Assembly: GCA_001310455.1 (NCBI GenBank)
Contig: BAXG01000043.1
Coordinates: 1-42,426 of the forward strand
Length of the DNA stretch: 42,426 nt
Reading direction: 5' to 3'
From: Photobacterium sp. JCM 19050
GTDB lineage: Bacteria; Pseudomonadota; Gammaproteobacteria; Enterobacterales; Vibrionaceae
Both the position numbers and the translations under genes were made by a program. Of this stretch, positions 1 to 7,841 are shown piece by piece; positions within the stretch are counted from its first letter, which is position 1; the number at the start of each line of letters is the position of its first letter. The notes below the pieces were generated by a model, which was given only the letters and a program-made list of their open reading frames with translations, had not been told where the DNA came from and did no database searches.

Positions 1-144
1 ACGAGCTGCTTCTTCGGCTGCCAGACGGGCTTGTTCTTCCGCTTGCTGACGAGCTGCTTCTTCAGCTGCCAGACGCGCTTGTTCTTCCGCTTGCTGACGA
101 GCCGCTTCCTCGGCTGCCAGACGTGTTTCCTCTTCGGCTTGTAA
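1..144. repeat. 48-bp tandem repeat inside ftsY
   Basis: Three consecutive 48-bp units (1-48, 49-96, 97-144). The first two differ at only a few positions; the third is more diverged. They encode the 16-residue EAARQQAEEQARLAAE-type repeat of the FtsY A domain, and the array runs off the left edge, so copy number is unknown. In-frame repeats like this can change copy number by slippage without breaking the protein, and are prone to assembly collapse. Confidence 0.85.
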
Positions 145-330
145 TCGTGCCGCTTCTTCTGCGGCGAGGCGGGCTTCCTCAGCAGCTTTTGCTTCAGCTT
201 CAGCTTCTGCTTTTAGGCGGGCTTCTTCTTCCGCCGCAGAGGTATCCGGTTGCTCAGGTGCCGCTTCCTCGGTATCTTTGCGGCCAAAACCGAGCCAAGA
301 CAGGAATCCACGTTTCTTTTTTTCTGCCAT
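1..330 (-). CDS. ftsY: FtsY, signal recognition particle receptor, N-terminal part only
   Basis: Partial gene: the first 110 codons are present and the rest lies beyond the left edge. FtsY is the GTPase receptor at the inner membrane that docks SRP-ribosome complexes. The GTPase (NG) domain is outside the window; only the acidic N-terminal A domain is seen. It starts MAEKKKRGFLSWLGFGRK, a basic/aromatic membrane-targeting start typical of FtsY, then becomes Ala/Glu/Arg/Gln-rich from about residue 38 with a 16-residue repeat (EAARQQAEEQARLAAE and variants) likely to form a long charged helix. Identification rests on this start plus the divergent rsmD neighbour, the classic ftsY|rsmD arrangement. 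The A domain varies greatly in length between species. Confidence 0.88.
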   Translation of the reverse strand, partial: MAEKKKRGFLSWLGFGRKDTEEAAPEQPDTSAAEEEARLKAEAEAEAKAAEEARLAAEEAARLQAEEETRLAAEEAARQQAEEQARLAAEEAARQQAEEQARLAAEEAAR

Positions 331-413
331 TGGCAAATCCTAATTCGTGATTGGTACAATTTGCGGTGTAAAAACCGACATATACTATCACTTTCTAAAC
401 GGTCTCAAAAACT

Positions 414-1027
414 ATGTCCCGAAACAAAACATCATCCCGTTCACCCAAGCGCCCGCAAGGTACGCAGGCCGCACCGGGGTTTGTCCGTATCATCGGCGGA
501 CAGTGGCGTGGACGTAAGCTGCCGGTCCACGATGTTACCGGTTTGCGCCCAACCACTGACCGGGTAAAAGAGACCCTGTTTAACTGGCTGATGGCCGACA
601 TTTACCAGGCAAAATGCTCGATCTGTTCGCCGGCAGCGGCGGCCTCGGATTTGAAGCACTTTCCCGCCTGGCTGAAAAAGTTACGTTGCTCGAATTTGAC
701 AGCAAAGCCGCCGGTCAGCTCAAACAAAACCTGGCGGCGCTGAATACGACCAGCGGCGAAGTTGTACAAACGGATACCCTGGCTTATCTCACAAAACCGG
801 GTCAACCCTATGACATAGTGTTTATCGACCCGCCGTTTCGCCGTGATATGCTGGCAACCGTGTTCGACCTGTTGGAACAAAACGGCTGGCTGGCAGATAA
901 CGCCATGATTTATGTGGAAGCAGAGAGCGAGCTTGGGCAGCTTCAAGTGCCTGTAAGCTGGTCACTGCACCGTGAAAAAACAGCCGGACAGGTCAGTTAC
1001 CGTTTATATCAGAGAGAGGGACAATGA
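414..1027 (+). CDS. rsmD: RsmD, 16S rRNA m2G966 methyltransferase (one base missing near 617)
   Basis: Methylates G966 of 16S rRNA using S-adenosylmethionine. After restoring one C near 617 (TGCTC for TGCCTC) the product is about 204 aa, close to the 198 aa of E. coli. The N-terminus (IIGGQWRGRKLPV, then LRPTTDRVKETLFNWL) is characteristic. The SAM-binding motif LDLFAGSG is at about residues 69-76 and the catalytic DPPF motif at about 139-142. Without the repair the frame breaks exactly at the start of the SAM motif. It is divergent from ftsY and overlaps the next gene by 4 bases (ATGA), indicating translational coupling. Confidence 0.92.
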
Positions 1028-1290
1028 AAATTCTGATAGGCCTTGCCAAACTTGCCATTCTGTTTGTCTGGATTGTACTGATCACCAATATTGTTAACCC
1101 GTTTCCCGGTGTGGCGGCAATGGCACTCTACATCCTGACCGGCTTCCTGCTTTTTATGCATGGCATTCAGGTGCTGATTTTCGTCGGCGCATTCGGCGAT
1201 AAAGTGGCAATCTCCAAGTGGGAAAAATGGTCGATCTTGCTGTTCGGGATTTTTGCACTGCTCGACATTCGCCGCAAACATATGATGTAA
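1024..1290 (+). CDS. yhhL: YhhL-like DUF1145 inner-membrane protein
   Basis: An 88-aa hydrophobic protein with about three predicted membrane segments (near residues 5-22, 28-50 and 68-82) and a basic C-terminus ending DIRRKHMM. Length, position directly after rsmD with a 4-base ATGA overlap, and the conserved NPFPG segment fit the DUF1145 family (E. coli YhhL). The start codon sits within the rsmD stop, preceded by a GAGAGGGAC ribosome site. The family has no established function. A strong hairpin terminator follows 14 bases after the stop, so rsmD-yhhL is a two-gene unit. Confidence 0.85.
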   Translation: MKILIGLAKLAILFVWIVLITNIVNPFPGVAAMALYILTGFLLFMHGIQVLIFVGAFGDKVAISKWEKWSILLFGIFALLDIRRKHMM

Positions 1291-1304
1291 CGTTGGTTTC
1301 AAGC

Positions 1305-1331
1305 AAAAAGGCCTCATGAAGAGGCCTTTTT
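1305..1331. terminator. Bidirectional rho-independent terminator
   Basis: Perfect 11-bp stem (1305-1315 with 1321-1331, AAAAAGGCCTC/GAGGCCTTTTT) with a 5-base loop. A-tract and T-tract flank it, so it can end both yhhL (+) and the DUF2007 gene (-), which converge here. Confidence 0.93.
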
Positions 1332-1350
1332 CGATATGGAGCGAAATCGG

Positions 1351-1668
1351 TCAATGGCGGGTTTCTACACGCTCTTCCCCACACTGCCAGCAAATCTCAA
1401 AACTGCCCTCGTTTTCCTCTCCACATTGTGTGCATAGCCAAACAGAAGATACCTGGGATTCGTAGCGGGCAAGATGCTCTTTCGCCAGGGTAAGGCGGTA
1501 TTCCTCAACCCAAAGGGTGACGCCGGTTTGATCGGCGGGCAATTCACCGACTGCACCGTTCAAAGCCTCACCGCTGAGGCGAACACCGATCCCCTGGGAT
1601 TCAAGCATTCCTTTGAGACTGTGCGCTTCAAGGCTGTTTGCTGCCTTGTAGGCCGGTTTCCATTCCAT
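1351..1668 (-). CDS. DUF2007 signal-transducing-like protein with C-terminal zinc ribbon
   Basis: A 105-aa protein. Residues 1-70 match the DUF2007 pattern (KAANSLEAHSLKGMLESQGI..., two short alpha/beta repeats reminiscent of ACT/PII-like folds). Residues 79-96 hold four cysteines, CxxC-x10-CxxC (C79, C82, C93, C96), a zinc ribbon. I chose the ATG at 1668 (MEWKPAYKA) because it carries AGGGCTTTAAAG upstream and removes a Cys-rich unnatural extension. It lies downstream of yhhN on the same strand, 22 bases away, probably co-transcribed. The function of DUF2007 proteins is not established. Confidence 0.8.
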   Translation of the reverse strand: MEWKPAYKAANSLEAHSLKGMLESQGIGVRLSGEALNGAVGELPADQTGVTLWVEEYRLTLAKEHLARYESQVSSVWLCTQCGEENEGSFEICWQCGEERVETRH

Positions 1669-1690
1669 CTTTAAAGCCCTCTTTATACAA

Positions 1691-2311
1691 TTACAGCACG
1701 GAAGCAATGATCAGGCTCTGAGCAATAAAATAGGTGGTCATCACAATGGCGGTGGCACTGACAAACGTCCCTTTAAATTTTTCAAACGCCAGCACAGTGT
1801 CCGACACCATAAAAAACAGAGCACCGACAAATGCCAGCAGCGCGGCGGTTGATCCGGTTGCCAGCCAGAACTCCCCGGCCGCCCACGCCATCTGGGCAAT
1901 AACAGCAATATAGACAGCAACAGGCAGCATCATTTTCCCAAGATTGGGTAAAAGCAGCAAAAACACCAAAATACCGGCCCCGAACAGCATTGCCGGCAAC
2001 CACCAAACCATGGAGCCATCGAAATTGAACCAGAAAGCGATGCTGTAAAGTACATGGGCAGCAAGGAACGCAATAAGCCCGTGAACAAAGCGGTCTGTCG
2101 GTAACATCAGGAAAATGTCACCCACCAAGGAGAGGGCCAGACCGGCAAGAATCAGGTTGCTGTACCAGGAAGCATCCGCCCCCTGGAAACCGAGAACCAG
2201 CAGGAAAATAATGGTCAGCGGTTTAAAAAGATAAAACTGCCAGCGCGGTCCGCGGTAGGCGGCAGAAATGTGCAGTAATCCGGAACATCCAATCGCAATC
2301 CAGCTCCACAT
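1691..2311 (-). CDS. yhhN: YhhN family membrane protein (lysoplasmalogenase-like)
   Basis: A 206-aa polytopic protein with about eight hydrophobic helices. It belongs to the YhhN/TMEM86 family, whose animal members hydrolyse lysoplasmalogen; the bacterial substrate is not settled. Family signatures visible are AAYRGPRWQFYLFKPLTII near the N-terminus and LVGDIFLMLP in the middle. Start chosen at 2311 (MWSWIAIG) because E. coli YhhN begins with the same MLWSF-type sequence; an upstream in-frame ATG at 2359 would add 16 residues. The chromosomal neighbourhood (ftsY-rsmD-yhhL-yhhM-yhhN in E. coli) supports the call, although here the gene is inverted and yhhM has moved. Confidence 0.85.
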   Translation of the reverse strand: MWSWIAIGCSGLLHISAAYRGPRWQFYLFKPLTIIFLLVLGFQGADASWYSNLILAGLALSLVGDIFLMLPTDRFVHGLIAFLAAHVLYSIAFWFNFDGSMVWWLPAMLFGAGILVFLLLLPNLGKMMLPVAVYIAVIAQMAWAAGEFWLATGSTAALLAFVGALFFMVSDTVLAFEKFKGTFVSATAIVMTTYFIAQSLIIASVL

Positions 2312-2973
2312 AATCCCTGTCTCTTCGGATACAAATTGCAAGACAGTGTAAAAACTCATCTCGATTTGTCTATAAAGGGGTTCTCAGAAATCGATCTGAC
2401 ATCGACTTTCTTTATACCCATATACATAAAGACGCATTTTCAACGCGATTTTGCTAATTCGCAAAACACAAATGCTGTAAAACAAAGGCTGGAAGGACAA
2501 TCTAATCATTTTAGAAACCGATTGCCTTACACAATACTGACAAAGCCAACATAAGCATTAGAAATCCAGAACACGTTCAGAAATACAAACAAATAAATCC
2601 AGTAACACACTGTTTTATAGTAGTTAAATAATGGACAGGGTGTTTGGGGTATTTTTGAAATTTCAAGTTTAAGCGAACAAGTTCGTCACCGGACACAGAC
2701 AAATGAAAGCCACTCTCAATAACTCTCTCGATTGAACACAATTAGTTGTCGCCAGCCTTTTCTCAACCATTGGAGAGACAGTTTCCCACTCAGTGATAAT
2801 TTCGCGAAAAACAAAAAGGGAAAGAAAACATATCTATTTGTATTTAAATGATTAAATCGCAAATACATGCAGGCGGATAAATACTAAAAAGACAATTAAC
2901 AAACGAGAAAACCCGCCATAAATCCGATTGAAAGTCAGAAAAAAGTGAAGATTATGACCTTCTAAAAGAAAAC
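2312..2973. other. AT-rich intergenic stretch with no gene recognised
   Basis: About 660 bases between yhhN and the promoter of the 26-aa peptide gene. Conspicuously AT-rich against its neighbours, with no open frame having both a ribosome site and a plausible product. I see only a small weak inverted repeat (TTTTGC/GCAAAA, 2449-2466). It presumably holds the yhhN promoter at its left end; a small RNA cannot be excluded. Confidence 0.6.
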
Positions 2974-3003
2974 TTGATCAAAAATCAAAATAAAGGATAA
3001 TCT
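2974..3003 (+). promoter_or_regulatory. Predicted sigma-70 promoter of the 26-aa peptide gene
   Basis: A -35-like TTGATC (2974-2979) and a -10-like TAATCT (2998-3003) separated by 18 bases, in AT-rich DNA. Transcription from about 3010 would leave a 5' leader of roughly 27 bases before the ATG at 3037. Prediction from sequence only. Confidence 0.5.
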
Positions 3004-3036
3004 ATAACCATAGTCACTTATTGAAGGAGCGTTATT

Positions 3037-3117
3037 ATGATCACACCATCCCAGAAGCAAGGTCTTGTGATGATTGCTGTTGTACTCGGCCTGATGACGC
3101 TTCCAATCCTGTACTAA
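3037..3117 (+). CDS. 26-aa single-pass membrane peptide
   Basis: A short open frame preceded by a near-ideal ribosome site (GAAGGAGC, 7-8 bases before ATG). The peptide begins MITPSQKQGL and continues with a hydrophobic segment rich in Val, Leu, Ile and Met (about residues 9-25) ending PILY, consistent with one membrane helix with a short basic N-terminus in the cytoplasm. A predicted promoter lies 34 bases upstream and a strong terminator 50 bases downstream, so it looks like an independent monocistronic gene. Size and layout recall tiny membrane proteins such as YnhF of E. coli, but similarity is too short to claim homology. Function unknown. Confidence 0.7.
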   Translation: MITPSQKQGLVMIAVVLGLMTLPILY

Positions 3118-3167
3118 GCGAATATTCAAACGCGTAGAATGGATTCGGATTGCGTTTTCCAGAAACA

Positions 3168-3196
3168 AAAAAAGGTGCCATCAAGGCACCTTTTTT
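3168..3196. terminator. Strong rho-independent terminator after the 26-aa peptide gene
   Basis: Perfect 12-bp stem (AAAAAAGGTGCC 3168-3179 with GGCACCTTTTTT 3185-3196), 5-base loop ATCAA, T6 tail. It is also flanked by a T-tract on the reverse strand and may serve the convergent gene at 3236-3601. Confidence 0.93.
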
Positions 3197-3235
3197 CGTT
3201 TAAGAGCAAACAGTTAAATTCAAAATGTCCGACAA

Positions 3236-3601
3236 TTACGGATCGAGTACAACATGGTGCCAATTAACGGCATAGAACCAGATTGCCCCCAGCGTAATTG
3301 CGGTAATCAGCAGAATAACCGCACCCCACACTAAACGGCTTCCACGCGGCACCAACTCTTTTTCACAGCGTTTGCAGGCATCAATGAACCCTTTTTTGTC
3401 ATCGAGCCGGAATCCGTGTTCATGCACAGTTTTATTCCGTACGGTCGCAATAAACCGGAGCTTGGGGATCAGTTCGTGCGGCAACCGTTGCTCACAGCTT
3501 GAGATCAGCTGATGCAGCCCTTTACCGTCAGCGTGGTAGTGGTCCCGGAGCAACTGCTCAATACGTCGGGTGCGCATCACTACCATTTCAATGTCACTCA
3601 T
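3236..3601 (-). CDS. HEPN/DUF4145-like protein with C-terminal membrane anchor
   Basis: A 121-aa protein. Residues about 8-85 are a helical region resembling DUF4145, a branch of the HEPN superfamily. It carries R55-N-K-T-V-H60, an exact match to the RNxxxH catalytic motif of HEPN ribonucleases, preceded by the helix LISSCEQRLPHELIPKLRFI. Two cysteines follow near residues 76-79. Residues about 92-112 form one hydrophobic helix, so the domain would face the cytoplasm from the inner membrane. Many DUF4145 proteins have no known activity, so an RNase role is inference. No antitoxin-like (MNT) partner lies next to it. GAGGATG precedes the start. Confidence 0.6.
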   Translation of the reverse strand: MSDIEMVVMRTRRIEQLLRDHYHADGKGLHQLISSCEQRLPHELIPKLRFIATVRNKTVHEHGFRLDDKKGFIDACKRCEKELVPRGSRLVWGAVILLITAITLGAIWFYAVNWHHVVLDP

Positions 3602-3834
3602 CCATCCTCCTGAGCCGGGCCCTTTTCATGAGCATAACCGGACTGAACACTGTGGAACAGTATATATTTACTCTCTCTGAGCCTGTCACCCCAGACAGGA
3701 GGAAAACCGGATTATTAGCGCGCCAGATCACGAATTACTTATGCCACAAATCGCATTCTTTGCCTTCCAAACGGAAAAAGGTTACCAAGACTGCCAGTGA
3801 TTTCCGGAATTTAAATCAATCGGTTGGAGTGGCT

Positions 3835-4165
3835 ATGCCTGTCTATCTTATCGCGGCACTTGTGCCCTGGTGCTGTTTTCGGTTATCTATTTTTTATGTT
3901 TTACCAAAAACATATGTTGGGCGATAACGCCCCGGAACTGAAACTGGACATTCGGGTACTCGACAAGCAATCCGTCCCTGTTCCTAATCCTCAACAGCAT
4001 GAAGACGAAGAGGAATACTGGATTTATGTTGAACCGTTGGCTGGCGGCAAAGCCCGGGAGTTTCAGGTAGGTGTCCATTATTACCACGCCCTTCAACCGG
4101 GTGATACCGGCAACCTCACCTACCGAGGCAATAAATTCATGCACTTTGCCAAATCCCGCCAGTAG
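3835..4165 (+). CDS. yhhM: YhhM-like DUF2500 membrane protein (two bases missing)
   Basis: About 110 aa after restoring one G near 3865 and one T in the T-run at 3890-3895; the two losses shift the frame twice and reconnect MPVYLIAALV (N-terminal membrane helix) with the soluble part. The C-terminus contains YYHALQPGDTGNLTYRGNKF, closely resembling the end of E. coli YhhM (YHALTVGDKGTLSYKGTRF). The start at 3835 has GGAG upstream. Function is not known for DUF2500. In E. coli yhhM lies between yhhL and yhhN; here the peptide and HEPN-like genes separate it from them. It converges with the acyltransferase gene. Confidence 0.72.
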
Positions 4166-4183
4166 ATGCCTCAAACCGGGGTG

Positions 4184-5293
4184 TCAGGGTACCAGCCACG
4201 AAGTCAATCGGTATCGGGCAAGCAATACACTTGCCCCCATTGCTAATCCAGCAGCCACCACAGTCCAAACCGGAATCATCACCCAAGACGGGCCGGGATA
4301 AAGGTCAAATGCCCGCACAGGCCACAGAAACAGAGGGTGCAGGAGGTATATTCCCAAACTGTAGCGGCTCAGGTTACTGACTCCATTTTTCAGCCGTACA
4401 GGCAAACGTTCCCCCCACCGCATTGCCAGGTAAAACACCAAGGCGGCTATCAAAGCAGTATTCAGGGTTTTATAAGAAAACCAACCGGCAGACGTGTATT
4501 CCCCGGCAGCTAGACTTGCCGTTATTGCAGACCACTCCGTCACCACCAGTGAGAGAATACCGGCAGGAATAACCAGCCATGCAGACGGCGGCCATCGCCA
4601 CAACGCATAACCCAGAATCAGATAACCGGAATACATCACCAGATTATCTCTCCACCAACCCTGCCACCCCATCAGGTAGAGCCCGGTCAGTGCCAACCAA
4701 ACCAGCAAAAGGCCATAGCCCGACACCTGATCAGCGTTTTGCATCACGGGCCGTAAAAAGGGGATCACCAAGTAAAGAGGCAAAAAATAGTAGAAAAACC
4801 CAAGGTGGTAGTAAGTTTCGTGGGACGCATTGCCAGCAGTACGTTTTCTGCAGTGTCGGCATCAAATCCGGAAGCGCTCCAGCCGACAGCCAGGCATAAA
4901 ACACAGACCAGACCACAAACGGCAGCATCACTTTCCCAAGTCGGCGCTTGAGGTAGTAAGCAAGGTCAAAGGGGCGGGAGTCAGAGAGCATCAGGCCCCG
5001 GTTATCATGATAAATACCGGTACCGCCCAGCGGCTTGCCCCGTTTACCAATACAGCAACACTCCAGTCGGTAAAAGGTATCTGGCCTAATTGCTCGCGAT
5101 AGGGTCCCAGTACATGGATGGCCACAACCGCAATCGCCGCAAGGCAACGCAATAAATCAAAAAACCAGACATGCTCTCGCGTGCCGGGTACCTTTTCTGC
5201 CTCCATCTGTGGGTTTGTCTCCATCAGCCGGTTTCTCTGTACACAGTTCATCATATTACTGTCAGGATTTCCCGATTTATACGCGACAGTCAT
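4184..5293 (-). CDS. Acyltransferase-3 family membrane protein (frameshifted)
   Basis: About 370 aa with roughly ten membrane segments once the frame is restored (a base near 4996, and a net shift equal to two lost bases between about 4815 and 4865). Acyltransferase-3 signatures: WFFDLLRCLAAIAVVAIHV near the N-terminus with the conserved His, RWAVPVFIMITGALML, YYHLGFFYYFLPLYLVIPFL in the middle and YSLGIYLLHPLFLWP near the end. The closest resemblance I recall is WecH/YiaH, which O-acetylate surface glycans; the substrate here is unknown. The start is uncertain: 5293 has AAGGA 12 bases upstream, but internal ATGs at 5254 and 5224 are also possible. Divergent from pldB. Confidence 0.75.
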
Positions 5294-5348
5294 GCCGGCG
5301 TGTTATCCTTTTCAATTAATACAGAACACAATAAAAACAGCAGCAAAA

Positions 5349-6335
5349 ATGCCTAATACTGAATTGACTCTCTATACCCGCGAAGACGGTTACCAGGAAC
5401 GCATGGACGGTAAGATTGCCGAATTCTGGCAACAGCGCCAGGACGGCTGGTTTCCAGCTAAAGATGGCCTGCAACTGTACTGGTGCACCTTTACCCGCCC
5501 GGAAAACGACAAAGCGGTCGTTGTGGTTAACGGCCGTATTGAAAGCGTGGTGAAGTATCAGGAGCTGTTTTACGAGCTTTATCAGCAGGGATATGACGTC
5601 TACAGCTATGACCACCGCGGTCAGGGTTATTCCAACCGGCTGGTCACTGAGCCAAAGGACATTGGCCACGTTGTCTGGTTTGACGACTACATCGACGACC
5701 TCGACACCTTTATGCAAAGCGTGGTCATGAGCAAGCACCATGCGCAGCGCTACATGCTGGCCCACTCTATGGGCGGCGCCATTGCATCCCTGTATGCCGA
5801 ACAAAACGGCCACTACCTGAACGGCCTGGCTCTGAGCGCCCCGATGCATGGTATTCATCTCTCTCCGTGGATGAAACACATCGCAACGCCTGTCAGCCGA
5901 ATCGTGGCCGCCATTGACCACCCTGCGCGTTACGCACTCGGACAGGGGCCGTATGACGGTGCGCCGTTTGCGGACAACAACCTGTCTCAGTCACTGCAGC
6001 GCTATACCTGGTTCCGGAATCTCTACATGAAAGAGCCGGTGATCAAGGTTGGCGGCCCGAGTAACCGTTGGGTATGGCAGGGCCTTCAGGCCGGGCGTCG
6101 TTGTGTAGAGGGTGCAGCCAAGGCTCGCTGCCCGGTTCTCCTGATCCAGGCTGGCAAAGACAAGGTTGTCAGCAATGAAGCCCAGTGGCAGTACTTCCGC
6201 CGTCGCCAGCAAGCGGGGCAGCCGGTTTCCCTCGAAGTGGTGGAAAACGCCCGTCATGAGGCTCTGTTTGAAAAAGATGAAATGCGGGATCAAGCCCTAC
6301 ATGCAACGCTTCGCTTTTTTGCATCCCATATGTGA
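5349..6335 (+). CDS. pldB: PldB, lysophospholipase L2 (alpha/beta hydrolase)
   Basis: A 328-aa alpha/beta hydrolase. PldB is an inner-membrane-associated lysophospholipase that degrades lysophospholipids. Visible: YDHRGQGYS (88-96), the nucleophile elbow AHSMGG (138-143, Ser140), and a C-terminal NARHEALFE segment supplying the catalytic His (about 303). E. coli PldB is 340 aa. Start chosen at 5349 (MPNTELTLYTREDGY), where similarity to the family begins; the frame is open further upstream but that part overlaps the divergent gene and has no ribosome site. Followed by yigL as in E. coli, separated by a hairpin. Confidence 0.88.
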   Translation: MPNTELTLYTREDGYQERMDGKIAEFWQQRQDGWFPAKDGLQLYWCTFTRPENDKAVVVVNGRIESVVKYQELFYELYQQGYDVYSYDHRGQGYSNRLVTEPKDIGHVVWFDDYIDDLDTFMQSVVMSKHHAQRYMLAHSMGGAIASLYAEQNGHYLNGLALSAPMHGIHLSPWMKHIATPVSRIVAAIDHPARYALGQGPYDGAPFADNNLSQSLQRYTWFRNLYMKEPVIKVGGPSNRWVWQGLQAGRRCVEGAAKARCPVLLIQAGKDKVVSNEAQWQYFRRRQQAGQPVSLEVVENARHEALFEKDEMRDQALHATLRFFASHM

Positions 6336-6365
6336 CGGCTAATCCAGATTAAACCTCTGGAATCA

Positions 6366-6406
6366 GGGAAAATGTGGAAATTTCTCACGCCGCATTTTCC
6401 CTTTTT
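6366..6406 (+). terminator. Terminator between pldB and yigL
   Basis: 9-bp stem GGGAAAATG (6366-6374) with CATTTTCCC (6393-6401), an 18-base loop and a T5 tail. The large loop makes it weaker than others in the window; it may give partial read-through into yigL. Confidence 0.65.
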
Positions 6407-6482
6407 ATTCCTATGCGGCGGGCTACAATCGACCTGACACTACCGCCGTCAGGCGAGAGCTTTTCCCCTATAAGAGGTTATC

Positions 6483-7286
6483 ATGTACAAAATCGTCGCA
6501 TCCGACATGGATGGTACGCTCCTCACCCCGGATCACCGCGTTGCCCCTTACACGCAAAGTGTGCTCCACCGCCTCCACGACCAGGGCAAACAGTTTATTT
6601 TTGCCACCGGACGTCACCACCTGGACGTTGCCTCTTTCCGTGAAAAAGTCGGCATCCCAGCCTACATGATCACCTCTAACGGCGCTCGCGTGCACGACAC
6701 TGAAGATAACCTGATTTTCAGCCACAACGTTGACCCGGAAATCGCCAAACAGCTGATTGAGATGGCAAAGCACGATAAAACCATCTCAATTCACATCTAC
6801 CGTGACAGCGACTGGCTGGTAAGCGAAATCGACGAAACCCTGGCGAAATACCACAAAGAGTCCGGCTTTACCTGTGAGCTGTTCGATATGGACAACCCAC
6901 CGCTGGAAAATATCGCCAAGATTTTCTTTATCCGCCATGATCACGAGTACCTGACCCAGTACGAAAACCGCTTCAATGACGCCTTCGGTAACAAGGTCAG
7001 CGTGGCATTTTCCACCCCATTCTGTCTGGAAGTGATGGGTGCCGGCGTTTCCAAAGGCGCAGCGCTGCACATCGTGGCCGAAAAACTCGGCTACAGCCTG
7101 GAAGACTGCATTGCCTTCGGCGACGGTATGAACGATGCCGAAATGCTGAGCATGGCAGGAAAAGGCCTGGTGATGGGAACAGCGCACCCACGTGTGATGG
7201 AAGCGCTGCCGGGTATTGAAGTGATCGGCTCAAGCGCTGACGAATCCGTCGCCAAGTACCTTGAAAGTCACCTTCTGGAAAAGTAA
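6483..7286 (+). CDS. yigL: YigL, Cof-type HAD phosphatase
   Basis: A 267-aa HAD-superfamily phosphatase; E. coli YigL dephosphorylates pyridoxal phosphate and sugar phosphates and helps in sugar-phosphate stress. Motif I DMDGT is at residues 8-12 (nucleophile Asp8), motif IV GDGMND at 213-218, and YMITSNGARVHD is shared with E. coli YigL, as is the end of the core (GYSLEDCIAFGDGMNDAEML). Ribosome site AGAGG lies before the ATG. The pldB-yigL pair is the E. coli order. The next gene converges with only 6 bases between stops and no terminator seen. Confidence 0.92.
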   Translation: MYKIVASDMDGTLLTPDHRVAPYTQSVLHRLHDQGKQFIFATGRHHLDVASFREKVGIPAYMITSNGARVHDTEDNLIFSHNVDPEIAKQLIEMAKHDKTISIHIYRDSDWLVSEIDETLAKYHKESGFTCELFDMDNPPLENIAKIFFIRHDHEYLTQYENRFNDAFGNKVSVAFSTPFCLEVMGAGVSKGAALHIVAEKLGYSLEDCIAFGDGMNDAEMLSMAGKGLVMGTAHPRVMEALPGIEVIGSSADESVAKYLESHLLEK

Positions 7287-7292
7287 ACCTTC

Positions 7293-7748
7293 CTATCGGG
7301 AGGCCATCGCCATGATTTCCTCCCATTGAGCCGCGGTAACCGGCATCACACTGAGCCGGTTGCCACGTTTGACCAGCGGCATCTCCACCAGCTTTTCATT
7401 GGCTTTCAGCTTTGCCAGAGACACATAAGGCAGGTGCTGGCGGTATTTGATATCCACCATTATCCAGCGCGGGTTTTCCGGGTCAGCTTTCGGGTCGAAG
7501 TAATCACTTTCCGGGTCAAACTGGAAGTGATCCGGATAGGCTCCCCTGACAACCTCAGCGATGCCAACCACGCCTACATCCTTGCAGGATGAATGGTAAA
7601 TCAGAACCAAATCCCCCTCTTTCACCTCATCACGCAACATATTACGCGCCTGGTAATTGCGAACCCCCTCCCAACAGGAAACTTGCTGGGCTTTGAGGGT
7701 ATCGATAGAGAAGGTATCCGGCTCGGTTTTAAACAGCCAATACGCCAT
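7293..7748 (-). CDS. EVE-domain protein
   Basis: A 151-aa single-domain EVE protein (PUA-like fold, thymocyte nuclear protein 1 family). It opens with MAYWLFKTEPDTFSIDTL, followed by WEGVRNYQARNMLRDE, GDLVLIYHSS and the C-terminal GNRLSVMPV segment, all typical. EVE domains bind modified bases in DNA or RNA; the ligand of the stand-alone bacterial form is not established. Start at 7748 chosen because the family begins with this sequence and GAGAG precedes it. Divergent from the lipoprotein gene at 7842. Confidence 0.88.
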   Translation of the reverse strand: MAYWLFKTEPDTFSIDTLKAQQVSCWEGVRNYQARNMLRDEVKEGDLVLIYHSSCKDVGVVGIAEVVRGAYPDHFQFDPESDYFDPKADPENPRWIMVDIKYRQHLPYVSLAKLKANEKLVEMPLVKRGNRLSVMPVTAAQWEEIMAMASR

Positions 7749-7841
7749 AATGGAACTCTCAACTGAAAAAATACTCTGACAGAACAGTAACAACGATTTG
7801 TGTCATTGTTAATGCCACGCAGGGAACATTCCGAGGAAGAC

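Noticed and set aside
414..1027. Treating rsmD and the other split genes as pseudogenes
   Set aside because: Many independent conserved genes show the same kind of single-base loss in short runs, which points to sequencing error rather than gene decay.
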